DNA of 64,000 nt from Yamagishiella unicocca (taxonomy: Eukaryota > Chlorophyta > Chlorophyceae > Chlamydomonadales > Volvocaceae): contig BDSL01000020.1 in NCBI GenBank assembly GCA_003116995.1, forward strand, positions 434,001-498,000. The letters run 5' to 3'. The notes beneath the pieces are model-generated. The model ran no database searches and was not told the DNA's origin. It saw only the letters and a program-made list of their open reading frames with translations. Position 1 is the stretch's first letter. The number at the start of each line of letters is the position of its first letter. This document shows positions 1 to 13,400 of the stretch, one piece after another. Position numbers and translations under genes: made by a program.

Positions 1-2550
1 CCTCTGCAACCAACTTAGCTACTGGTGCAACGGGCCATGGGCACGTTATGCCGATGCGGACCTGATGTTTGTTGCCGCGCAGCCACTTTATCCATAACTC
101 CACATTTCCTCCTTTCCCACTTTCCTTTTGGGCAGTTCGCGTATCACGACCTGCGGACTACGAGCTGAGGGGCGGCCTGGATGACTTCCAGCTGCATGCA
201 GTGTAACTACCGTACCCAGGATTGCTGCTGCTTCCCTAAGGAGCAGCCGCCCCAGCGTGGCATGTTCTGTAGCGGATTGGCATGGTCTGTCCCGTCGGCC
301 CGGGGCCAATGCCTACACAATCCGCACCTTTTGACTTGTGCTGGTGCCTGGCAGCTGCTTGCTGCGCGACAATTTCTTTGTTACAGCCTAGCACGCAAGC
401 AATCTCACTCTCGCATGTCAATGCAACCTCGTGCAATCCTCAGAGGTAGCCGACGAGGCAAGTAAGTGCCCGCAGTGCATTGCATCCGAGAGATGGGTGT
501 CTCAGCCACGCCGCATAAGGCACGGACGGCCGCCTAACTCACCGTCACAACTTGGTGCCCTGCCAAGGCGATAACGCGCGGTATTGAGGAGCGCACGACC
601 CACGGGTCCTGAAGGGTACCATACACGACCAGACAAATCTCGGCGCCGACGTTTTTTGCTCCTTTGGTGACCCCGACATCGCGATGGGATACTCCCGAAT
701 TCTTACACACCACACAACTGGCGCACGACGGCTCAACCGTTGTGTGTTATGACGCGACCAAGACTCCGACCCGTTTCCGATAAACAGGGAGAAGACGGTA
801 GACAGTACGGCATCTATCGACTCGCATGGCACCACAAGGTCAGGCCCTCCAGCACCCCTGAACACATGCAACACGGTCTTCAAGGGTCTTCATGGCGGGG
901 CTTCCCAATGCAGCGAGCTTCACGAGCTGCCAGCCCCACTTGACGCGTATCCGGTCCCGTGATGTTTATAACATGCAACAACACACTGGTGACATTCCAC
1001 AAGTTGCTACTCGACTCACAGTGAAGGTGAAAGCAAAAGACTCACGTACTGCACGACTCGGAGGAGCAGCGGCGGCAAACGGCAAACAGCATAACCAAAC
1101 CATACCAAGAATGTACTGCACTTCTACGACAAAAAGGTATTCACAATGCACGATCTCACGTGCCGCGCTGCGATGCTAGAGGTACAAGGAACACGATCTA
1201 CCGAACGTACGGAAAGAAAAATGACAAATGATTCGACTCAAAAACACCAGACAGGCGCGCGACGGCGGGATATCGTACCCATCTGTACAAGGGAGGCCTA
1301 TTTTTCCATCCAGTAACTTGGTTTTTTGGGCAATGATGAACGTCGCCGCACGCTGTGTCACTTGGCAAAAGACATGGCGCTGCTGCATGGCTGGGGGCTA
1401 TTATGAGCCGACCCTGCCATGCAACATGCTCGCACACACGATGTGCCCATGCGGCAATCGCTTGCGCCATGTGTCCCGGACAGCTCTGCACCTGCAGCCT
1501 CCCTGCTCGCCTTCCGGCCGCCGCCGCCGATTGCCCTTTCACTCGCTGGGTCGCTCGCTTGGCAACCGACTGACCGGTCAACGGACCAAAACCGACCCCC
1601 GGGACGCAAGAGGCGGAGCCAAGCATTCGGATTCGAGCAGCTAATGTGCCTGTATCCGTACCAAAAAATCTCTCTCGAAATCCGTTCAAGAGTAAAGAGT
1701 CTCGTCTCGCGCACCGGCCGAGACCTGGCACCCGGGCCCAGAGGGCCCAGTCCAGTGCGCGTCCGCTGGTGCCGCATCTCAAGGCGGCCAGGGGTGAACA
1801 ACATACCGCGCCTCGTGGTGTCATGAGTGGGTGTGCTAAAAAGCATTGGTTGCAGTGGTAGCATAATCAGCCCAACAGCGCGCGCCCCACTACCCTCACA
1901 CTTCCAGTATCAGTCCTTGAAATGAGGAAAATCCATCCACCATATTGCTACACGTAACCCTTTTGAGGTTGGTCCGGGCCCTCGGCAAACCTGATGAATG
2001 GCTGCCATAGCATTTTGGCGCGCTTTTGCCTCTACAGCCCGACCGCTCAAATGGCCCTTCGCGAGCTGCCGTGCACCCTTACGCCATATCGCTAGCCGTA
2101 CACCCCCTGCGTCTCATACACCGTACTATTACAAAATTGACCATTACCACTGCTCCCACACGCGCACTCCCCACGATACACTCGTCAGAGAATCCGAAAA
2201 TCCACCTGGTCCCGACCCGCATCCAAACGAGGCCCACAGGCAGAAGACAGACAGACGGCGATGGCTGCCTAATACCTCCCAATTAAACGGCGCCCGCGAC
2301 GGAAAAGTAGTGATAGTGCGACTCGCCGTTTCGGACGAGTAAGCGGGTAGTCAAAATACTACATCGTCGTTGTGAGGCGCACCGCTTCCACCAGTGCACA
2401 ATACGTTCAAAAGCCACAAACACAGCCGCCAGGGCCCGTAACCCCCAGCATCCACCGCTGCTCCACACACGCCCCCAGGGGCAACCGGCTGCTGCCGGCG
2501 CCCCTCAGGACGTCACACCCACCCCTCCCCCCGCCCTGCGAATCCCCGCC
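1..2550. other. Left-edge spacer without supportable gene
   Basis: Open frames here (the longest about 208 codons on the minus strand, 1198-1824) overlap one another on both strands. They lack recognisable domains and do not join into a phased exon chain. No RNA gene or long repeat was seen. The stretch is downstream of the minus-strand MYB gene. Confidence 0.5.
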
Positions 2551-2554
2551 CCCG

Positions 2555-2669
2555 ATCCCACCGACCTTAAACGATGCCTCCCACCGACCTTAGTTAAGCG
2601 ACGCCTCCCACCGACCTTAGTTAAACGATGCCTCCCACCGACCTTAGTTAAGCGACGCCTCCCACCGAC
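2555..2669. repeat. 27-bp tandem repeat, about 4 copies
   Basis: Units of the form CTCCCACCGACCTTAGTTAA plus GCGACGC (or ACGATGC) repeat four times just downstream of the MYB stop codon. The copies differ by only a few bases. The repeat may lie in the 3' untranslated region or just beyond it. Confidence 0.9.
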
Positions 2670-2673
2670 ATAT

Positions 2674-2787
2674 ACACAATGTCGCCCATTCCCCACCATG
2701 TACGAAGTCCGGTGCACAGAAGCTCAGCTTACACAACGTCGCCCATTCCCCACCATGTACGAAGTCCGGTGCACAGAAGCTCAGCTC
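2674..2787. repeat. 57-bp tandem duplication at the MYB 3' end
   Basis: Positions 2674-2730 and 2731-2787 are near-identical. The right copy runs into the MYB stop codon (minus strand, 2786-2788), so the duplication is immediately 3' of the gene. Confidence 0.92.
2729..2733 (-). terminator. Candidate TGTAA poly(A) signal of the MYB gene
   Basis: TTACA on the plus strand reads TGTAA on the minus strand, about 53 nt after the MYB stop. TGTAA is the usual poly(A) signal in Chlamydomonas and Volvox. It sits at the junction of the 57-bp duplication. The assignment rests only on the pentamer and its position. Confidence 0.35.
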
Positions 2788-3706
2788 AGCGGCCGCCGTC
2801 TCGCCCGGGCTGCCCCGCGCCGCCACCCGCTGCGGCACCGCCAGCCTGAGCGGCCGCCACTAGGCCGCACCCGTCCGCCCCACCGGGCGGACTCGCCTGC
2901 ATCTCCGTCGCCCACGGCAGGTGGGCCTTATCCATCAGGCCGTCCAGGTGCCAGTCCGCGGGGCCGCTGTCCACTGCGTCGTGGTGGTGGTCGTCATCCG
3001 CCGCCGCCAGGTCGCTCATGCTGCCCGTCAGGGGCGACATGTCCACCGGCGTGGGGATACCCATGGGGTTGTCCCCCATGAACACGCACAGACCATGCGA
3101 TCCGCCCAGGCTGAGGAAGTCGAACGCGTCATGCTCCTGGGCCCCCAGCTCCTGGCCCCGAGGGGTAGGATGCGAGAAACCGTACTGCTGGTGGTTGTGG
3201 TGGTGGTTGTGGTGGTGGTTGTGGTGGTGATCGTGGTGCGAATGGGAGGGTAGGATCTGGGTCGGACCCAGATGGAGGTCATGGATGCTGTGTGCCGCGG
3301 GGAAGGCCGCCGCTGCGGCGGTGGGGTTCCAAGTGGCGCCAGTCGCAAGCGCGGCACCGCTGCCACCCGGGCCGCTGCCCAGGCGGAGCTCCCACATCAT
3401 GCCATCGTCCGGATGGGCGTCCACAGCTGGCGCCTGCGCGTCGGGGCCGGACTGCAGGCCCAGGGCGCCGGAGGGGTGGTGCTGCTGGTGCTGCTGGCGG
3501 GCGTCGAAAAAGGCACCGTGCGCCATGGTGGCAGCATGGCCCTGCAGCTGCTGCTGCAGCGGCTGGTGGCCGCAGCCGTGCTGCTGCTGCCGGTGCTGCG
3601 AATCGCCGCCGACGCCGGCGGCGCCCCCCGCCTGACTGCCCAGGGTCGCCACGCGCCCCAGCCCCATCGCGACCAGCAACTCCACGGGCTGTCCAGACGA
3701 GGGGCC

Positions 3707-3737
<31 letters not shown>

Positions 3738-6700
3738 GCCCGCGGCTGCTGCTGCTCCTGCTGTTCTGATGCGGCGGCTGCGGCTCCAGTAGGCGGGAGG
3801 GACCACTCGGCCAGGGCAGCTGCCGCTACATCCGCGGCTGCGCCTGCGGGCGCAGCAGCACCAGCCACTACAGCGCCGGCGGTAGCGCGATCGGCGGCCG
3901 ACGGCCCGTGCCCGCCGCGGTCTGGGTCCAGTCCGCGCGGCGGACTGTCCTCCGGCGAGCTGCCGCTCAGGATAAACATGTCGTGTGCGGAGCGCTGCTC
4001 CCGGATGGGCGACGCCATGAGCAGCTCTGTCAGCTGGATGCTGCCGCTGTTGGCGAGCATGTGGCGCCGCAGGCCGGGCGGCGACGCGGGGGATATGGCG
4101 GCCATGGCGGCCGACGCCGCGAGGGCCGCGGCCTGCTCCTGATGCTCCAGCTGCTGCATGCGGCAGGCCAGCTTGGAGCGAGGCAAGCGCTGGCTGGATT
4201 CGGAGCTCGACCGGGAGGCAACCTCGCCCGACAGCCGCCGGGAGCCCGGGCCGGTTGAGCCGCGCATGGGCTCGATGGCGCGCGGGGAGGGCGCCGGGGA
4301 GGGGAAGGGCTCGAAGGCAAAAGCGCGGGAGGTGGCGCCGGCGGCGGGGGCCGGGGCCGCGGCCGGGGCCGCGGCGTGGCTTTCGAGCCTCATGCGCATG
4401 CGCTTCGGCGGGGAGGCGCCGTCGCTGAATCGGGCCATGCCACCAGCGGCGGCCGCCGCCGCCGCCGCGGCGGCGGCGCCGGAGGTGAAGGCGGTGCCCG
4501 CCGACCTGGTGGTCTGCAGCATGGGCGTCTCCTGGGCCGCGGCCATTGGGCCCATATGGGAGAACGGGGACGCCGCAGCTGCAGAAGCTGCGGGGTTGAC
4601 CGGGCCGCCGGCCGTTAGGTAACCCACGGCAGGCCGAGCCTCAGAAGTTGCCGCGGTCCAAGGATACGGCAAAGGGGGTGGAGCAGCGGCCGGACAAGTG
4701 AGCCCACGCGGCGGCAGCGGGGGCGGAGCCGCCGCTGCGGGCGCTGCGGGCTGCTGCCGCTGCGTCTCGGCCGTTGCGGCGTTGGCTGCGCGCTGGGCCT
4801 CAGCCGCTGCGGTCTGGTGGAACAGGGTGAGCGCGGCGCCCGCGGCGATGGCCGCCTGCTCCGCCGGCAGGTGACGCATGAAGTACTGCTGCAGCAGCGC
4901 CAGGCGCTGCGCGTTTGTGGAGTCCCGGTCGCGTTCCGGGGCTGTCTGCCCTGGCTGCTGCGGCTGCACCTGTTGCTGCTGCGGCTGCACCTGTTGCTGC
5001 TGCGGCTGCACCTGTTGCGGCTGCTGTTGGCCGCCCTGGAGCCCGTAGCCAACGAGCACCTCGGGGAGGGCCGGCTGCACCTGTTGCTGCGGCGGCGGAG
5101 ACAACCACTGTCCCGGCGCCGGCGGCAGCGGCTGCTGGACGCCGCCCAGAGCGCCGCCTGGGCCCAGAGCGGCGAGCAAGCCAGGAGACCCGTCGCCCGC
5201 GAGGGACAGGCCGGGGCTGCTGCGCAAGTAGCCGCCGGTCGCCACCGCCGCGCCGCCTGGGCCGTGACCGCCGGAGCCCAGGCCGAAGCCGCCGAGTCCG
5301 CCTTGCGGAAGCGGCGTCGAGTTCGACCCGCTGCGCGACCCTGCCAGGTGCGTGGCGTTTTGAGGGGCGGGCGACGGGCTCGGAATCATGCCGGGCAGCA
5401 GCGGCCCACCCTGGGGATGATCTTCTGCGGCGGCGGCGGCGGCGTGGCTCAGGGCGGGGCTGGCTGCGGCTCGCGGTTGCGGCAGGAAGCCGGGCACGGC
5501 AGGGACCGCGATGGGGCTCCAAGCGGAGCTGAGAGGGTGAAGGTGAGGTTGAGGGTGGTGCAGAGAGAGGCCGTAGACGTCGGCGGCGGTGGCGGTCGGC
5601 GCTGAGGCGGCCGTCTGGAGCCCCAAGATGCTGTTGTTCGCCGGCTGCCCGCCCGGCAAAGCCATGGCTGCGGCAGCAGCAGCAGTGGCCGCAGCGGCGG
5701 CGGCAGCGATTGCTGCTGTCGCCGCTGCGCTTGTGGGCTGCTGCTGGCTGCACGCGGAAGCCGAGCTGGCCGCGGCGCGGCTACCCCGCCCGCGGCTGCT
5801 ACTCCGCCGGCCGCTGGCGTTGCGGCCGCCGCCGCCTGCGGCGCTCGAGGTGGTTGTACCGCTGGCCGTCATGCCGCTGTGCTCCATGCTGCGCCGCTGG
5901 CGCTCCCTGCCCTCGCTGGTGGCGGTAGCCCAGCCGTCGCCGCTGCGACGCCTGCGAGGCGACGGCGTCACCGCCATCGCATCCGCGGATTGCGGCGGGC
6001 GCTGGTGGTGCTGCTGGCGCTGCGCCGGTGCGTCTGAGGCGCCGTCCGCACCCGCCGCCGCGGGTGCAGTGGGCGTCGCCAAACCGAGGCCCAGCCCCAG
6101 TGACAGGGCAATGGCGCGCCCCATCTCCACGCGTCGCTTGAGGTAGGAGTTCCAGCGGTTTTTTACCATGTTGTCGGTCCTGGGGGCGGAGCGGGTGCCG
6201 GCGTGAAGCGAGTTCGCTGTGATGTGTCTCAGCGCGCGACGTGCGGCAGGCGTGCCAGCTCGCCGCTCCGCGCGCCCCGTGTAACGCGTGACAACTCCTC
6301 CGCCGCCATTACAACGAACCCTGACGTGCTCCCCATGCAAGACCCCCAACCCGCAAGGCGCCCGAGGGAAGCGCGCAAGCAGGCGGCAATGCCGAGCAGG
6401 GTCCTGACTGGCGATGGCGACCACAAGGCACGTTACCGCGAGCCTTGTCTCCCACACAACGCCTCCACGCCTCCACATCAGCCACTGTATCCCACGGTCT
6501 GCGCCGAGGACCCGCGTCCTGATCTGCCACCATCATATTCCTACCCCCCCCCCGTCCCCCGCCGCGCACCTGCCAGCCAGCTCCCGGGCGATGGCGCTCC
6601 ACTTGTTGCCGTAGGTTGCCTGCATCTCCACGATGCGCTGATCCTCCGCGGGCGTGAAGGCGCTGGTCAGCAGGTCGCCTCGCAGCTGGTTGACCCAGCT

Positions 6701-8129
6701 GCGACGACGGGGGAGGGGGGAGGGGTTGGAGACGGGGGGGGGGCAGCAGCGTCGTTCGGGGCGGGGGCGAAGCACGGCGAAGGGTGGACGGGAGAAGGCG
6801 AGGAATGGGTGCTGCGGTGCGTGTGGCCAGGATGCAGCGGGATGGCCTGAGGCGGGAGGGTGGTGTCCGAGAGGGCGTCGTAAGGCCCCAAACACCGCCA
6901 CGGCCTCAAAAGAGGACCAGGCGCAGGGAACAAATGGCGATGTGGGTCCTTAGAGTTTTGCGGGGGCAGCTTGCGGGGAGGACGGGAGCGGGAGGGCTGC
7001 ATGGCACGGCAGCGACAGAGCGTGGACGACGCGAGCGGGGGGGGGCTGCTCGAGGGGGGGCATGGAAAGCGTGGCGCACTGCGCGTGTAGGGGAGGCACC
7101 TTGTAAACCATGGACTCCCAACTGCATCAACCAGCCTGATGACGGCATCAGTGGATTGGGGCTCGCCTCTGGGAGTACTCACCGGAGCCGACAACTCTTC
7201 CCCGTGCGACTGGACAGGCCGGCCGCAATCTCCGTCCACTTGTTGGCGCCGTGGGCTTCCACGAGGGTGCGTAGGAGCTCGTCCTCCTGTGCATTTGAAA
7301 ATGACACCTCGTTGGTGGGCTGCGGCGACCGACTTACAGGTTCGCGATGGCATGCGGGAATCGGCATGCGCACGCATGAGATGCGGTTGTGGTGATGCAA
7401 ATACAATAGGAACAGCGGCAGATATCCGAGTGTGCTCATGGGATGTGGCAGCTGGAAGCGATCAGAGGTTTAGTGACGCGCGATGGTGGATAAATGCGGT
7501 GGATAAATGCGTTGGTGGAAGGGTGGAGCAGGTGGAGCAGGCACGGCATGGGGGGGGCGCAGCAGTTTCGAGTCGGCTGCTGACGTGACAACCCCTCGCA
7601 ACCACATGTGAACGCGCGGTTCAGCTTTGCAGCAAAATAGCAATAGTATGCGATGCTAAGTCTGGCAAGTAACACTAAATTATTAGCAAGGGAGACCACC
7701 GAAGCTGACTCGGTCCACGCAGTTGCAACAGGTTTTAGACGTAAGGCTGGAAGGCCCAATAGCCGTCGCTTTACGTAAGCAAGCAGGTGCGGTTCACTGT
7801 AGCGCCCACATGATGCAGAGCAGCTGTTACGACCAAGCACTCCTTTGGTCGATGCGGCCCATAAAACCTCGGTATCATGATAGGCCTGGATTATGACTTG
7901 CCTCTTTGCTCCAAGCCCTGTATGGTGTTCGTGCTAGCGGGTCACCCAGCGATGCGGAGCCGTCGGTTCCGTGCGACCCCGACGTTGCGCGCGCAGCGGA
8001 AGCGCCCCTCCGACTGGAGGTCGCCTCGTGATCGGGCATTTCTTCGCAACCAGAGCTTTCCCCCGTATCGGTGGTTGACATGCTGGGGCTGTCGCAGCCG
8101 TCACCGCCGCCTTGGCGCCACTTCTCCAT
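2786..8129 (-). CDS. R2R3-MYB transcription factor with long low-complexity C-terminus
   Basis: Predicted nuclear DNA-binding regulator. Four exons join in phase: 8129-7902, 7319-7183, 6698-6570 and 6179-2786, giving about 1295 residues. R2 lies at about residues 83-127 and R3 at about 136-180. The hydrophobic anchors are F83, W104, W123 in R2 and F136, W155, W174 in R3, with spacings of 21/19 and 19/19. R3 ends with TDNMVKNRWNSYLKRR, the typical recognition helix. After the MYB repeats, about 1110 residues are rich in Ala, Gly, Gln, Pro and Ser, with poly-Gln and His/Asn tracts near the C-terminus; these look disordered. Exons 2-4 are well supported by the MYB fold. Exon 1 (acidic, Ser-rich) is inferred from an ATG, matching phase and a GC-AG intron (AAAGAG then GCAAGT), so the true start could differ. 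The target genes cannot be told from sequence. Confidence 0.85.
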
Positions 8130-10095
8130 TTTAGCTGAAGGTGGCGCCGAATTTTTGGTGTAGTTAATACAAACTGAAAATGAAAAGGAATATCTAATTG
8201 CGGTATACCAAATCTACATAATATTGTACACAAAGATTTGCCAAATTGATAAATGACAGCGTGAAGGTACGAAGTCAACGAGTGAAACTCTACGCACCAA
8301 TATTACTCCTACAACCAGTACCGGCTTACAGCTACCAGGAGCCCTTGTCCATCTAGGGAAGCGGAATATTGCCGATTGACGGCCGGCGCCCGCCCTTCCA
8401 AATCCAAGCCCTAGACCGAGCCCTACTATGGCTTGCAGTAAGCGGAAATATAATGGAGCCACTTTCGGAAGTGCACATGGATGTCTTGGATCTTGCATAA
8501 TGCGTCAACTGGGTGCCTCGAGGAAGGCGATATTGTCGTTGTACGAGTAGGCCAAGTCAAGTACCGGTGTCGGTACTCGCCGCGAACAACTGCTTACTGC
8601 ACTAGGCCAGCACCAGATTTACAGCATAAATGGGGCTGTGCTGGTGCTTGCATGCATTCATGGACGGGGCCACGCGGTGGCTGCAGGAAAGGCCTGGAAG
8701 CGACCAGGAGGCGATGGCGGACGCACGCACTTTCCAATGTGCGGGCATCCTTGCAGGTTCCTGCTAAGCCGCGTCCCATGCATTGCACGCATTTGCACCA
8801 GTAATAGGCAATTATGAATTATCACGGTAAACACACATCGCGCCTTTGACCCTGCTGGCATACTGACTTAAAAACCCCAGAATCTTCATACGTGTCATTC
8901 ATGCACAGGACCACCTGCACAGCGGCAAGCGGAACCACCAGTCACGCTAGGAAGCACACGCACGCATGTGGCTGGGTCGAGCACCGGGACAGTAAGCAGG
9001 GCCCAAGTGGGGCCGGATGCGGTGCGGCGCGGTACGGACAGCGCGGGAGGTGTGCGGTACGATGTACCAGGGATGCCGGTACGCGAGGAAGGAGGGAAGG
9101 TAGCCATGTGCTGGGGCTACCGACGTCGTCACCGCTGTCATCAGCGGGATTTGGCGGGATTGCTTCGAGCGTGCAGATGCGGAAATCCGTGAGAGCAGTA
9201 CCTAGCCTGGTTATGGGGCGGGGGCGGCTGTTGCAGCAGCGATGCGGGGGGGAAGGGAGAGGCGTGCGGCAAAAACATACGGCTGACGTGTGCTTTTGGT
9301 TGTTGGGGCTTTGCGGGACCGCGGGAACAGTAAAAGATTATCTTCATGGGTAATGTGATGCTCAGGAGCGACCTTCTGGCTGGGAGTACACGGGAGTACC
9401 AGTATGCCCGAAGCGTTTGGAGGGGCGGTGACGACGACCCTGCTTGTTACACACCCCACTGCCGTGTCGTTCGACTGCTACCGGTAGCAGCCCTAGCTTG
9501 GCAGCTACGTACGGCACTCCGCATCGCCGTATCGCTGCTCCGATACGACCTAAACGGCATGGGTCCCAGTACCACCGGCGCCGGCAACCAACGCAGGTCA
9601 GCTCAACCTTCCTCGGGCCGTTGGGTGGCCTGAGAATCTTAAAACCCTGGTTGCGGGCAGCACCAAACGCACAACCACACTTCGGCGCCTCTCCGGCCCC
9701 CCTGGAGAGCTCCGTCCCTTACCCGACCAATCTTCTTAACATCAGCCAATTGTTGGGACTGGGAAGCCCGAGATTAGTGGTGGCGCGGTTGAGCCGACAG
9801 CCCGCCGACGGGCCACATCCACAGGTTTCTCGCTAGTCAACCCAAGTTTTCCGGCATGCGCACTCGACCGCGTGTCCACAAAACTATGCGCCAGCTAGTT
9901 TCTGCCCTCCGTTTCCCATGTCATGTAACCCACCGCAACCTGCCACAACACGACCGCGCCGTCGTTCCGTCACACCGCCGCCGAACGGGCTTCCCTCACT
10001 CCACCCTGACGACTGACGACTGACGACCCCAACTCGTCAGATCGCAGCGCGGCTTGCACGCCATGGTGCGGTATGGCGGCGGGCGTCAATGTTTT
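8130..10095. other. Spacer between the MYB 5' end and the NEMF 3' end
   Basis: This probably contains the MYB promoter (minus strand, upstream of 8129) and distal 3' sequence of NEMF. No open frame here has a recognisable domain or phased splice partners. The segment about 8150-8300 is clearly more AT-rich than the flanking exons. Confidence 0.5.
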
Positions 10096-10241
10096 CCACC
10101 ACCACCACCACCACCACCACCACCACCCACCACCACCACCACCACCACCACCACCACCACCACCACCACCACCACCACCACCACCACCACCACCACCACC
10201 ACCACCACCACCACCACCACCACCACCACCACAACAACAAC
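10096..10241. repeat. (CCA)n microsatellite, about 135 bp, ending in CAA units
   Basis: An almost pure CCA trinucleotide run with one phase slip near 10126, ending in three CAA units. It lies about 250 bp downstream of the NEMF stop. In the direction of that gene it reads TGG/GGT repeats, possibly in the transcript tail. Long reading frames across it (His, Pro, Thr, Gly, Trp or Val homopolymers) are artefacts of the repeat. Confidence 0.97.
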
Positions 10242-10494
10242 CCAATCCGTCAGGGCTCGTATGCGCACACCACCCCTACACGCACCCACCCATACACACC
10301 CACCCACACACCCACGCACACACATCAGCAGTCCCCCCCCGCGAGCAGCCAAAACACAGAACTCATACACAAAAGAGTGTACCCCCACCCAAAAGAAGCC
10401 TACTTGTCCCTTGTGTAACGGGTTTCCTGTCATCCCCACCCCACCCCACCGCGGTCCCCAGGAGGCGCTCCTCCTCCTGCACCCAGCCGCAGCC

Positions 10495-13400
10495 TCACTC
10501 GGCATTCCCTCCCTGCCCCGCTACTCGTGCCTGCGCCTTGGCCTTCTTGGACTTCTTCTCCACCGCCTTGAGCTTCTGCAGGCCGGGCATGCTGAGCTTG
10601 ACTCCCGGCCCCACCAGCGCGTTGATGGCGTCCATGTCCGGCACGGAGCGCAGCACGTCGCGCTCGCGGGGAACCACCTCCGACCCGCGGGTCAGCAGCT
10701 CGATGGCCTGGCGCGCGGCCCTGCCCTTCTTGACGGTGCCTTTTGAGGGGACAGGGTCGGTGGGTACCACAGGAACGAGTGTTTGACACACGAGAAGAGG
10801 GTTGGGTAGCCCAGAAACGCGTAGGGGGTGGGCGGGCGGGATCGGGTTGTGTTTCGAATCAAAACGGACCGGTTGCGAGAGTCCAAACGGAAACGAACAA
10901 ATAGAACGGCGGACATAAACACCAGGTAAGCCGCCTGCCAGACGCGGCCTCGATACAGGGTTCAGGCGGGGATGCCGTGCGAAGCGGAGGCACCTAGGTT
11001 ACGGTACGACGACGCCGGCGGCGGGTTCGTCCTCACCCACCCGGCGTGACCTTGACCTTGTACTTGTACGACTGTAGCGCCGAGTACGGCCCGCACACGG
11101 GCACCGCGTACAGCAGCAGGTCCTCGAGCCGCGGCACCCCGGTCAGGCTGTCCAGGAGGCTCAGTCGAGCTGCGTCCTCGTCCGCCAGAGGCGCCTCCAC
11201 GTTTTCCTCAGCCAGCAGGGCGGCGATCTCCGCCTTCTCGGCCTCTGAACCGGGGGCGGAGGAGCGCGGGGGCGGAGGAGCGCGGAGGCGGAGGAGCGCG
11301 GGGGGGGGGAGTTTTATATATTATATAACAGAGAATCCGCGAATCCACGGCTGACAAACCGAGGGCAGTGAAGGGGGTGAAGTCCCGGTTACATGACATA
11401 GGAGATGGAGGGCAGAAGCCAGCCGGCAAGTAGTTTTCGGACACGCTGTTGAGTGTGCGTGCCGGGACGGGGTGGGGGCAGAGGACTGTGGGGGAGGGAG
11501 CGAGGGCAGTAGATGTGGGCGCGGGAGGGAGGGGGCGATGTGGGTGCCTCGCATGCAGCCGCACTGGACTGGGTAGATGGCGCGCCAGTGGCCGCCACCG
11601 GGAGCGGGCGCTAGGGGTGCTAGGGGTGCAGGGGCTGGCGGGCGTGTACGGCAGAAACTGCGCGGCGTCGCCCACCACCCTACCGGAGAGCAAAACACTG
11701 CACTGCACTGCACTGCAACACACTGCATTACACTGCAACACACTGCATTACACTGCACTACACTACAGCACACTGCACTACACTGCAGTACACTACAATA
11801 CGCTACAATACGCTACAGTGCACTACGGCACACAAAGCACTGCTCCATCCCGCTCCATCCCGCCCCTCCCCTCCCCGAACCCTAGGGCCAGCAGTCCGCA
11901 CCCGTCGTCCCTTCCGGCGCCTCCACCTCCTCCTCCGCCCCGTCATCTTCCGCCTCCACCACCTCCTCCTCCGCAGCCGCAGCAGGAACGCCAGCGCCGG
12001 CACCGGCAGCAGCCCCGGCTTCCGCGCCGCCCGCCGGCGCCTCCGCTGACGTCGTGGCGGCGCCGACGGCGGCGGCGGCGGCGGCTTCGCCTCCCGCCCC
12101 GGCGGCGACGTCGTCACCCCCTGCCGCCGATGACGCGCCATCGTCACCGCCCCCACTGCCGCCGTCATCGCCATCGCCGCCTGGACGAGCAGCAAACTGC
12201 TTTCCAGTCGCCCTCACAATGGCCTGCGCAGGGACCCGGGGCGGGGGGGGGCCGTTGCTGACAACACGGCAACACACGGTTGACGAACTACCCTGGCCGC
12301 AGTGACCGGGGGGGGCCGTTGCTGACAACACGGCAACACACGGTTGCCCAGGCGCCTGCTGCCCAGGCGCCGGGGCTACCGTATCCGGATGGCGGTGGGT
12401 GGACCGCCCGTTGTGCGGCTGTGCTGGTTGGTCGCTGTGGCAGAAGGGCCACTGGGGCGGATACCCCTTGGCAGCTTACAAGGAAGAAGCAGCGGTGGCG
12501 GGGGAGGTGGTGCGACACCGGCAGTAGCGGTGGCGGGGGAGGTGGTGCGACACCGGCAGTAGCGGCGGCGGGGGAGGTGGTGCGACACCGGCAGTAGCGG
12601 CGGCGGGGGAGGTGGAGGTGCGACCCCCCTCTGCAAGACGGCAGCTGCGGCGCGCCCGAGCGCACCTCTCCCCAGAAGCCGCGCTTCACCGAGGCACTGA
12701 CAGGACAGCGCGCTTGGCCGCTTTCTTCCGCTGCGCCGCGCGTTTGGCGTCGCTAGCTTCAGTATCACCCACACATGTTCCCCCGCCAGCACGGCCCGAC
12801 AGCAGGAGGCCGATCTACCGTTCCGAAACCACCTTCTTGGGTGGCTCGATGGCTCCGCAACCACCACGTTAACATCTTAACACAGGACAGGGCAACTACT
12901 AACAGAAACCACTTTTGCCCGGACCCAGCTAAAACGGACGGTTACATGAATGCACGTGCGCAGCCCCACCTGCTGCCGCTCGTCCTCATCCCCCGCCAGC
13001 ACCGCCCGCCCCTCCAGCCGGGTCGTCTCTCGCTTCTCCTTGCGCTCCTTTCGCCGGTCGCCCCGCGACTTCTTGTCACCCGCACTGCCCAGCACCGCCA
13101 GCGCCATCGCCCGCTCGTCCTCATCCTGCGGGTGGTCGCGGTCGCGGTTGTGGTTGGGTTGCCGGTAATACAGTTGTGAGCGGTTGCAATTGCGGTTGCG
13201 GTTGCGCGTACACGTGCGGCTGCAACGCACGGACGAATGTATACAATCTCATTCCTCTTGTGCGCCCAGGGTGCCCTTCCCCCTTTTCCGCCCTCCGTTT
13301 CTGATGTCGTGTAACCGGGTCTAGCCGCCATCCCCCTTCTCCGCACCTGGTCGGCGTACTTGTCCTTGACCCGGGCCTGCTTGCCCTTCTTGCCACGTTG

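Noticed and set aside
1198..1824. 208-codon minus-strand frame near the left edge
   Set aside because: No recognisable domain, heavy overlap with plus-strand frames of similar size and no phased neighbours.
3272..6146. Several plus-strand open frames of 100-260 codons opposite the MYB gene
   Set aside because: They mirror the GC-rich codon pattern of the minus-strand MYB exon and contain only homopolymer-like stretches.
10054..10786. Long open frames across the CCA repeat (poly-His, poly-Pro, poly-Thr, poly-Gly)
   Set aside because: All are translations of one trinucleotide microsatellite in different frames; no flanking domain or exon supports them.
12690..12790. Lys/Arg-rich NEMF exon near [14 protein letters not shown]
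   Set aside because: Likely real, but no pair of splice sites fits both neighbours' phases cleanly; it was left out of the exon list and only mentioned.
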